Shown piece after piece: positions 6,846 through 11,438 of a stretch of 11,438 nucleotides of DNA. The position numbers and the translations under genes were made by a program. Origin of the DNA: Sulfurihydrogenibium yellowstonense SS-5 (lineage in GTDB: Bacteria > Aquificota > Aquificia > Aquificales > Hydrogenothermaceae); assembly GCF_000173615.1 (NCBI RefSeq), contig NZ_ABZS01000032.1, forward strand, positions 1 to 11,438, written 5' to 3'. The stretch's first letter is position 1. Each line of letters begins with the position of its first letter. Below the pieces are notes generated by a model that was given only the letters and a program-made list of their open reading frames with translations, had not been told where the DNA came from and made no database searches.

Positions 6846-7976
6846 TTACTTCTTACACGCTTTGATCAAATTATAAAATTCATCAAAGATATAGAATGAG
6901 TCATGAGGTCCCGGTGCTGCTTCCGGATGATGCTGGATTGAAAATACAGGATAATTTTTATGTCTCATTCCTTCTACTGTGTTATCATTTAAGTTAATAT
7001 GAGTAATTTCAACGTCTTGGGGGAGTTTAGACTCATCTGTTGCGTAGTTGTGGTTTTGTGCTGTAATCTCAACTTTTCCTGTTTTTAGATTTTTGACCGG
7101 ATGGTTTCCACCATGATGACCAAATTCAAGCTTGTAAGTTTTGCTTCCAAAAGCCCAAGATAAAAGCTGATGTCCAAGACATATACCAAAAATTGGCTTT
7201 TCTGAAGCAATAAGTTTTTTTATCTGCTGTATTTGATAGGTTAAAATTGCCGGGTCTCCCGGTCCATTTGATAAGAAAATTCCATCCGGATTTATGCTTA
7301 ACACCTCTTCTGCCGAAACGTTGTGAGGAAAACATATTAGCTCTAAATTTCTATCGGCAAGAAGTCTTAAAATGTCTTTTTTAACGCCATAGTCTATTAC
7401 TGCAACTTTATAATGAAATTCTGTTTGCTCCGTATAACCCTCCGGCCATTTCCAACTTTTTTGAGTCCATCTATAAACTTTTGGTGTTGATACTTCTTTA
7501 ACTAAGTTAAGCTCTGAAATATCCGGAACACTTCTTGCTTTTCTTACCGCTTCCTGGGGTGGAATATCACCAATGCCGATGTATCCTTTCATTACTCCAT
7601 AGTCTCTTAAAACTCTAACTACAGCTCTTGTATCTACGCCAAAAATTCCGATTACATTATTCTCTTCTAAGTACTCTCTTAAGCTTTTTTTTGCTCTATA
7701 ATTTGAATAATTGGTAGGGACATCCTTTACAACAAAGCCATTAACCCAAATTCTGTCAGATTGATCGTCTTCGTCGTTTATCCCGTAGTTTCCAATTTCT
7801 GCACCTGTCATAACTACAATCTGACCTTTATAAGATGGGTCTGTTAGGATTTCTTGATATCCTGTCATTGATGTATTAAAGATTACTTCTCCGCCGGTTT
7901 CTTTTAATTTAAAGCCGGAAAATGCATAACCATAGAAAAAATGACCATCTTCAAGTGCCAAAATCGCTCTTTCCAT
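6846..7976 (-). CDS. carA: Carbamoyl-phosphate synthase small (glutaminase) subunit
   Basis: CarA hydrolyses glutamine and passes ammonia to CarB to make carbamoyl phosphate for pyrimidines and arginine. The 376-residue protein has the CarA N-terminal domain (about 1-140, with FNTSMTGYQEILTDPSY) and a class I glutamine amidotransferase domain (about 190-370). The catalytic triad is visible: Cys266 in FGICLGHQ, His350 and Glu352 in QHHPEAAPGPHDS. GPGDP is at 238-242. Length is normal. The ATG at 7976 has GAGGTTG about 7 nt upstream. carB is not in the window, which is common outside enterobacteria. It is the first gene of the seven-gene minus-strand run, so its promoter (8005-8035) may drive all of them. 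Confidence 0.97.
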   Translation of the reverse strand: MERAILALEDGHFFYGYAFSGFKLKETGGEVIFNTSMTGYQEILTDPSYKGQIVVMTGAEIGNYGINDEDDQSDRIWVNGFVVKDVPTNYSNYRAKKSLREYLEENNVIGIFGVDTRAVVRVLRDYGVMKGYIGIGDIPPQEAVRKARSVPDISELNLVKEVSTPKVYRWTQKSWKWPEGYTEQTEFHYKVAVIDYGVKKDILRLLADRNLELICFPHNVSAEEVLSINPDGIFLSNGPGDPAILTYQIQQIKKLIASEKPIFGICLGHQLLSWAFGSKTYKLEFGHHGGNHPVKNLKTGKVEITAQNHNYATDESKLPQDVEITHINLNDNTVEGMRHKNYPVFSIQHHPEAAPGPHDSFYIFDEFYNLIKACKK

Positions 7977-8004
7977 TAAACAACCTCAATCATTTTAAGA
8001 TAAT

Positions 8005-8035
8005 ATTTTATCATGTTAGGATGTGGAAATGTAAA
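8005..8035 (-). promoter_or_regulatory. Probable promoter for the carA gene run
   Basis: On the minus strand TTTACA (8035-8030) is followed after 19 nt by TAAAAT (8010-8005), preceded by TGA (extended -10, TGATAAAAT). The spacer is longer than the ideal 17, but an extended -10 can compensate. Phased A-tracts lie immediately upstream. It is about 30 bp from the carA start. Confidence 0.4.
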
Positions 8036-8041
8036 TTGACC

Positions 8042-8085
8042 TTTTTAAAGCCTTTTTAATCATTTTTTAAAGTCTTTTTAATCAT
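8042..8085. repeat. Tandem duplication, 2 x 22 bp, making four A-tracts phased at 11 bp
   Basis: The unit at 8042-8063 is repeated at 8064-8085 with one C/T difference. Each unit holds two runs of T (A on the coding strand of carA), starting at 8042, 8053, 8064 and 8075, exactly 11 bp apart. Phased A-tracts bend DNA, and A+T-rich DNA just upstream of a -35 box can act as an UP element. The block sits 7 bp upstream of the proposed carA -35. Confidence 0.75.
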
Positions 8086-8100
8086 GAAGAAAAGGGGCAG

Positions 8101-8302
8101 AGATTCTTCCCAGGCTTCAGAACGACGAATATAAGGACTGTTAACGTAAGACGCTTTCACTTTCTTCGTAATCCCGAGGGCTTTAGTTTGAAGAATCTCC
8201 TCTTTTTGATTTTTCGAAAAAAATATAAGATTATTCGTTGACGCTATGATTTACACTACAGATAGATAAAAACTAATATTCTTCGCTGGCTTCATAATGA
8301 CG
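8101..8302. repeat. Cluster of degenerate interspersed-repeat copies between recR and carA gene blocks
   Basis: Four decayed relatives of the ATTCT...AGAAT repeat lie here: 8101-8126 (plus, AGATTCTTCCCAGGCTTCAG), 8167-8200 (minus orientation, ending GAAGAATCTCC), 8228-8253 (plus, GATTATTCGTTGACGCT) and 8276-8302 (plus, ATTCTTCGCTGGCTTC then ATAATGACG). The cluster is bracketed by inverted CTTTTTAATC (8074-8083) and GATTAAAAAG (8302-8311). The remainder of the 396-nt gap (7977-8372) holds the carA promoter region and A-tracts; no coding sequence was seen. Confidence 0.6.
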
Positions 8303-8372
8303 ATTAAAAAGCCAATTAATTTTTAGACTTAATCAAAATTTTAAAACACTCTCAAATGTATTCAAAAAAGGT

Positions 8373-8591
8373 TTATAAACTTTCTAACTTTTTTACAACC
8401 TCGTCTAAACTTTGACTTCTTCCAATTAATCTTAAAATCTGTCTTAAAGTATCTATATTGTTTGTTTTATTAATCTTTTCTACTATTGTCTCATCAACCG
8501 CTCCAAACCTAACATCCATTAGGTCTATTATATTCTCTCTTAAAGTTTCTAATTTACCGTCCAATTTCCATTTTTCTGTTAAAGTCATCAT
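8373..8591 (-). CDS. Small protein resembling the C-terminal region of Rpn/DUF4351 nuclease-transposase proteins
   Basis: The 72-residue product is soluble and mostly helical. LRENIIDLMDVRFGAVDE (17-34), a middle IDTLRQILRLI and a closing SQSLDEVVKKLE fit the C-terminal DUF4351-like part of Rpn (PD-(D/E)XK) proteins: a leucine helix, an RFG motif, then a helix with SLDEV. The nuclease domain with its D/ExK residues is absent, and the gene starts 36 nt after recR, so nothing of it remains upstream. The start is well supported: AGGAGGTGAT lies 6 nt before ATGATG, the best ribosome binding site in the window. It may be a decayed relic, or a free C-terminal protein like the RpnS antitoxins made from inside rpn genes. 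The likeness is from pattern only. Confidence 0.7.
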   Translation of the reverse strand: MMTLTEKWKLDGKLETLRENIIDLMDVRFGAVDETIVEKINKTNNIDTLRQILRLIGRSQSLDEVVKKLESL

Positions 8592-8597
8592 CTTTTT

Positions 8598-8607
8598 ATC
8601 ACCTCCT
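8598..8607 (-). promoter_or_regulatory. Near-ideal Shine-Dalgarno for the 72-residue gene
   Basis: AGGAGGTGAT on the minus strand, 6 nt before the first of two adjacent ATG codons, complements the 16S rRNA tail almost fully. It argues that the small gene is translated on its own and that its start is at 8591 or 8588. Confidence 0.8.
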
Positions 8608-8627
8608 GATACTTCTTTTAATACTTC

Positions 8628-9230
8628 TCACTTCAAAATCTGTTTATTCTCCAATGCTTTTGCTAATGTAAAATCATCTGCATTTTCTAATATTCCGCCA
8701 AAAGGTAAGCCATAAGCTAATCTTGAGATGGTTATAGGATAGTTTTTTATCAAATTATGTATATAGTTTGCTGTTGCTTCACCTTCTACTGTTGGATTTG
8801 TTGCAAAGATAATTTCTTTTACATTCAGCTTTTTTATTCTGTCAATCAAAGATTTTATGTTTAGCTTTTCTGGACCTATTCCCTCTAACGGAGAAAGCCT
8901 TCCGCCTAAAACATGATAAAGTCCGTTGTATTTATCTGTATTTTCAATCATAAAAGCATCAAAAGATTCTTCAACTACACAGATAACAGACCTATCCCTA
9001 CTTTCATCACTACATACATCACAAATTTCTTTTTCTGTAAAAATTCCGCATTCTCTGCAAAGATGAACTTTGTCAAGCATTAAAGCCAAGTGTCTTACAA
9101 GGTCTACCGCTTCACCTTTGGGCATTTTTAATAGATTGACAGCTAATCTTTGGGCTGTCTTTTCTCCATAACCTGGTAGTCTAGATATTTCCGATATAAC
9201 CTGCTGAATACTATCCGGAACTAAATTCAA
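8628..9230 (-). CDS. recR: Recombination protein RecR
   Basis: RecR acts with RecO (and RecF) to load RecA on SSB-coated DNA in gap repair. The 200-residue protein is standard length. It has a helix-hairpin-helix (about 14-32, LPGYGEKTAQRLA), a four-cysteine zinc site (C58, C61, C70, C73), a Toprim domain (about 80-168, with VVEESFDAF and ATNPTVEGEAT) and the C-terminal RLAYGLPFGGILENADDFTL (170-189), typical of the family. The start is TTG at 9230, overlapping the ybaB stop in TTGA by 4 nt. GGTGG lies about 6 nt upstream, inside ybaB, so translation is likely coupled. The dnaX-ybaB-recR order is conserved in many bacteria. Confidence 0.97.
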   Translation of the reverse strand: MNLVPDSIQQVISEISRLPGYGEKTAQRLAVNLLKMPKGEAVDLVRHLALMLDKVHLCRECGIFTEKEICDVCSDESRDRSVICVVEESFDAFMIENTDKYNGLYHVLGGRLSPLEGIGPEKLNIKSLIDRIKKLNVKEIIFATNPTVEGEATANYIHNLIKNYPITISRLAYGLPFGGILENADDFTLAKALENKQILK

Positions 9231-9559
9231 AACATACCACCAAATTTAGACATATTCATAGGAAGACCGGTAGCTTGAGAAATTTTATCTGCTATAACCT
9301 CCTTAGACCTTTCTGATACTTCATTTATGGCTGCAATAAGCAAATCTTTTAAGACTGGATATTCGTTTTCATTAAGAAGTGATTTATCTATTTCTACATC
9401 TAACATTGTTCCAAGACCATCAGATACAACCTTCACCATTCCTCCGCCAACTTCAACGACTATTTTTTCATTTTTAAGCTCTTCTTTTGCTTTTTCTATG
9501 TTTTCTTTTATGCTTTGTGCCTGTTTCATTAACTCAGCCAAATCTCCAAAGTTAAACAT
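9227..9559 (-). CDS. YbaB/EbfC family nucleoid-associated DNA-binding protein
   Basis: The small cytoplasmic protein binds DNA as a dimer and is thought to help shape the nucleoid. FGDLAELMKQAQ near the start, VVEVGGGMVKVVSDG in the middle and MNMSKFGGMF at the end match the family. I place the start at the ATG at 9559 (110 residues), because AAGGAGG ends at 9566 and gives 6 nt of spacing. The earlier ATG at 9565 directly abuts that ribosome binding site. With this start the gene overlaps the end of dnaX by 8 nt (ATGTTTAA), and its ribosome binding site lies within dnaX codons. It overlaps recR by 4 nt. Confidence 0.93.
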   Translation of the reverse strand: MFNFGDLAELMKQAQSIKENIEKAKEELKNEKIVVEVGGGMVKVVSDGLGTMLDVEIDKSLLNENEYPVLKDLLIAAINEVSERSKEVIADKISQATGLPMNMSKFGGMF

Positions 9560-11057
9560 TATCATCCTCCTTTTTGTAAGTGATTATTTTTGAACCGGGG
9601 AAAAGCTCTAAAACCTTTTCTACTGCCTCGTCTTTTTTAGATTCTTTAACTTTACTTTTTTTTTCTTCCGGAGATGATATAAATATTTCTTTGCTGAAGT
9701 ATTTGGTTAAAATGCTCATATTGTCTCTTAAAATGTCTTCTTCGCTTTTTGATTTAACTTTTATGTAAACTGCATTTTCATCTTCTTTAATTTCTGCGTT
9801 TTTCATTATTACTGCTATAACTTTTTCATTTTTTATAATCTGACTAATGATTTTGTTTAAATCCTGTTTTTGCTCTTCTTTTGGCTTTATTTCTTCTTGT
9901 TGTTTAGTTTCTTGTTTTTCTTGTGGTTTGATTTCTTGTTTTAATACTTCAGGTTCTTTTTTAGGGATAACTTGAACGCCTTCAGTAAAAAGCTGCTCTA
10001 TTTTTTTGATGCTTTCTAAATACAACGTTTTTAAAATTGTTAGATGATAAATCTGTTTTGGGTCAAAAAATGTTCTTGCTTCTGAGTATGCTTTTGTGAA
10101 AATGGTTTTTAAATAAATAAGAGATTTTAAATCTTCCTTTGAGAAGATTTTATCTTCTTTATCAAGTGCTAAGTCTATAAGTGTTTTATGAATAGCTTCT
10201 AAAAGCTGTTTCCAAAATACGTTTATATCGTATCCTTCATCTTCAAGTGTATCAATTAATTTTATGTTTTCATCAATTTTTAACTCTTTAATATTTCCTA
10301 AAAACTTTTGTACATAGCTGTATGGAACTATTCCGAGAATTTCTTCTACATCTTTTCTTGTAAGCTTTCCTTCTGCATAAGTTACTGCTTGGTCTAAAAG
10401 ACTTGCCGAATCTCTCATACCACCTTCAAGCTCTTGGGCTAATAGTTCTACCGCATCTTCTTCATATGGAATTTTTTCATTGTTTAATATTCTAAGAAGA
10501 TAGTTTTTTATCTGCTCTTTTGTTGGTGGCTTAAATATAAACGTTTGACATCTTGATTTTATGGTTTCCGGTATTTTGTAAAGCTCTGTTGTTGCCAAGA
10601 TAAAAATGTTTCTTGGTGGTGGTTCTTCTAAGGTTTTTAAAAGGGCGTTGAATGCTTCTTTTGTAAGCATATGTGCTTCATCTATTATATATACTTTGTA
10701 TTTTCCTTTTATTGGCTGGTATCCAACGTTATCTCGAATCATTCTTATATCATCTATACCTCTGTTAGATGCTGCGTCAATTTCATACATGTCCGGAAAA
10801 GAGCCTTTATCTATTTCAATACAGTTTTCACACTGATTGCAAGGTTCATAATCTACCGGATTTTTACAGTTTAAGACTTTTGCAAGGATTCTCGCTATAG
10901 TTGTTTTTCCAACGCCTCTTGGTCCGGAAAAGATGTAAGCATGGGATACCCTATCAAGTTTTACAGCATTTTTTAAAGTCTTAACAACATGCTCCTGACC
11001 TATCACTTCTTTAAAAGATTTTGGTCTATACTTTCTTGAAAAAGCTTCGTAAGCCAA
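9552..11057 (-). CDS. dnaX: DNA polymerase III subunit gamma/tau
   Basis: DnaX is the motor subunit of the clamp loader and links the replicative polymerases. The 501-residue protein has Walker A GPRGVGKTT (45-53), zinc-binding cysteines (C64, C73, C76, C79), Walker B/DEAH (126-129), the sensor stretch ATTELYKIPETIKSRC ending at C170 (SRC motif) and domain III to about 350. A K/E/Q-rich linker (about 366-398) leads to a C-terminal domain (about 400-495) ending in VEKVLELFPGSKII, a conserved DnaX tail pattern. The start is TTG at 11057, supported by TTGAGGT about 6 nt upstream and by the MAYEAFSRKYRPKSF N terminus. A run of nine A at codons 465-468 could allow slippage and a short form. It is the first gene of the dnaX-ybaB-recR block. 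Confidence 0.97.
   Translation of the reverse strand: MAYEAFSRKYRPKSFKEVIGQEHVVKTLKNAVKLDRVSHAYIFSGPRGVGKTTIARILAKVLNCKNPVDYEPCNQCENCIEIDKGSFPDMYEIDAASNRGIDDIRMIRDNVGYQPIKGKYKVYIIDEAHMLTKEAFNALLKTLEEPPPRNIFILATTELYKIPETIKSRCQTFIFKPPTKEQIKNYLLRILNNEKIPYEEDAVELLAQELEGGMRDSASLLDQAVTYAEGKLTRKDVEEILGIVPYSYVQKFLGNIKELKIDENIKLIDTLEDEGYDINVFWKQLLEAIHKTLIDLALDKEDKIFSKEDLKSLIYLKTIFTKAYSEARTFFDPKQIYHLTILKTLYLESIKKIEQLFTEGVQVIPKKEPEVLKQEIKPQEKQETKQQEEIKPKEEQKQDLNKIISQIIKNEKVIAVIMKNAEIKEDENAVYIKVKSKSEEDILRDNMSILTKYFSKEIFISSPEEKKSKVKESKKDEAVEKVLELFPGSKIITYKKEDDNV
9656..9664 (-). other. A9 run in dnaX, possible slippage site
   Basis: The coding strand reads GAA GAA AAA AAA AGT AAA. One extra A in the mRNA, or a ribosomal -1 shift, changes this to AAG TAA, giving an immediate stop after residue 468 and removing the last 33 residues (the FPGS tail). 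Thermus dnaX uses slippage at an A9 run, and E. coli dnaX a -1 shift, to make gamma. No upstream Shine-Dalgarno enhancer or strong downstream stem is evident. Confidence 0.4.
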
Positions 11058-11091
11058 TGTTTACCTCAAAATAATCCTAAATATTTCATAA

Positions 11092-11120
11092 ATTATAATC
11101 CATTAAACAGATGTTTGCAA
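11092..11120 (-). promoter_or_regulatory. Sigma70-type promoter for dnaX
   Basis: On the minus strand TTGCAA (11120-11115) is followed after exactly 17 nt by a perfect TATAAT (11097-11092), about 35 bp upstream of the dnaX start. The -35 box directly abuts the inner copy of the 10-bp direct repeat flanking the element at 11131-11380. Confidence 0.75.
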
Positions 11121-11130
11121 TAAGCTATAG
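11121..11130. repeat. Possible target-site duplication, left copy
   Basis: TAAGCTATAG is identical to 11381-11390 and lies directly outside the left terminal inverted repeat. The flanking bases differ (A before the left copy, C before the right), so the match is 10 bp. Confidence 0.65.
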
Positions 11131-11164
11131 GAGAGTGTTCCAAAATTCTTGTAAGTTTACCTTT

Positions 11165-11200
11165 CCGTGCCATCCTGAGGCCGAAGGCGGAGGGTCTCAT
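11165..11200 (-). repeat. Interspersed repeat, inverted and diverged copy
   Basis: CCATCCTGAGGCCGAAGGCG followed by GAGGGTCTCAT resembles the reverse complement of the other copies (GTCATTCTGAG...GAATCTC). It faces the three direct copies across a 27-nt gap, so a long imperfect hairpin could form. Confidence 0.55.
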
Positions 11201-11227
11201 GTTTTAATGCTGTTCAAAAACAAAAAT

Positions 11228-11255
11228 GAGATTCTTCGCTGACGCTCAGAATGAC
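11228..11255 (+). repeat. Interspersed 28-bp repeat, exact match to 688-715
   Basis: All 28 bases match the copy at 688-715, more than 10 kb away, while the flanks differ. Exact identity between distant copies indicates recent spread or conversion. Confidence 0.85.
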
Positions 11256-11278
11256 GGAATGGGAGCATACAAAGACAC

Positions 11279-11305
11279 AGATTCTTCGCTTACGCTCATA
11301 ATGAC
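11279..11305 (+). repeat. Interspersed repeat, variant copy
   Basis: It differs from the 11228 copy at a few positions (CTTACGCTCATAATGAC). The spacer before it and the spacer after it are related (GGAGCATACAAAG and GGGGCACACAAAG), so the whole unit of about 50 bp was duplicated in tandem. Confidence 0.75.
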
Positions 11306-11328
11306 AGACTTGGGGCACACAAAGGAAG

Positions 11329-11356
11329 GAGATTCTTCACACGGCTGCAGAATGAC
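11329..11356 (+). repeat. Interspersed repeat, variant copy
   Basis: It starts GAGATTCTTC and ends CAGAATGAC, with a variant centre ACACGGCTG close to the centre of the 738-764 copy. GATTC begins 51 bp after the previous copy. Confidence 0.75.
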
Positions 11357-11438
11357 AATATTGATTTTTGGAACAGCTTCTAAGCTATAGTGAAAAATCT
11401 CATTTTTTTGCCCTCTTCCCATCAAATGACAATAAAAA

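Larger units (their letters stand above)
11131..11380. mobile_element. 250-bp MITE-like element or IS remnant next to the dnaX promoter
   Basis: The ends form an imperfect inverted repeat: GAGAGTGTTCCAAAATTC at 11131-11148, and GAAGCTGTTCCAAAAATC when 11363-11380 is read on the other strand (14 of 18 match). A 10-bp direct repeat flanks both ends. No transposase is encoded, so the element would be non-autonomous. Inside are an inverted repeat copy (11165-11200) and three direct copies of the interspersed repeat at about 50-bp spacing. A third end-like motif, GCTGTTCAAAAAC, occurs at 11209-11221, which hints at nested insertion. IS256-type elements make duplications of 8-9 bp, so 10 bp is slightly long; the parent family is not established. 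Confidence 0.55.

Noticed and set aside
7977..8372. Pyrimidine-responsive leader or riboswitch upstream of carA
   Set aside because: Only about 30 nt separate the proposed promoter from the carA start and no conserved leader structure is visible.
8369..8384. GTTTATAAAC followed by T-run at the end of the 72-residue gene as a terminator
   Set aside because: The palindrome has no loop and few G-C pairs, so a stable RNA hairpin is unlikely despite the following T-run.
9560..9565. First ATG of ybaB
   Set aside because: It directly abuts the AAGGAGG site with no spacing; the ATG at 9559 has 6 nt and gives the usual family N terminus.
11228..11356. CRISPR-like array of 28-bp repeats with about 22-nt spacers
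   Set aside because: The copies are diverged, only three are in line, two spacers are related to each other, the same repeat is scattered in other gaps and orientations, and no cas genes are present.

Overview
This 11.4-kb window is A+T-rich bacterial chromosome, packed almost entirely on the minus strand. The gene set (dnaX-ybaB-recR block, monofunctional TyrA, tandem Usp, CDF transporter, long-type NfeD) and the base composition suggest a thermophilic Aquificota such as the Sulfurihydrogenibium/Persephonella group. That assignment is an impression from protein style, not an alignment.

Layout, left to right. (1) Positions 1-578, plus strand: the 3' end of an nfeD gene whose start lies outside the window. 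(2) 579-784: a convergent intergenic gap holding copies of a short interspersed repeat. (3) 785-7976, minus strand: seven closely spaced genes, transcribed in the order carA, CDF transporter, universal stress protein, tyrA, hsdS, prfB, queC. Gaps are 19, 2, 11, 8, 56 and 1 nt, so one transcription unit is likely. It joins pyrimidine/arginine precursor synthesis, metal export, stress response, tyrosine synthesis, translation termination and queuosine-precursor synthesis. The odd member is hsdS, a lone type I restriction specificity subunit. (4) 7977-8372: an intergenic gap with the probable carA promoter, a tandem 22-bp duplication that creates four A-tracts phased at 11 bp, and degenerate repeat copies. 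(5) 8373-11057, minus strand: dnaX, ybaB, recR (the first two junctions overlap) and then a 72-residue gene resembling only the C-terminal part of Rpn/DUF4351 nuclease-transposase proteins. (6) 11058-11438: a good sigma70-type promoter for dnaX. Abutting its -35 box is a 250-bp element with imperfect 18-bp terminal inverted repeats and a 10-bp direct repeat on each side, like a MITE or IS remnant, filled with the same interspersed repeat at about 50-bp spacing.

Most of the window is ordinary housekeeping sequence. The points that deserve attention are the small non-autonomous element next to the dnaX promoter; the stand-alone Rpn C-terminal-like gene with a near-ideal ribosome binding site; the CDF transporter with an extra NifX/NifB-like C-terminal domain; the orphan hsdS with near-identical internal DNA repeats; the run of nine A in dnaX placed so that a one-base slip hits a stop codon; and the phased A-tracts upstream of carA. 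I found no complete new multi-gene system. No tRNA, rRNA, CRISPR array or riboswitch was recognised.
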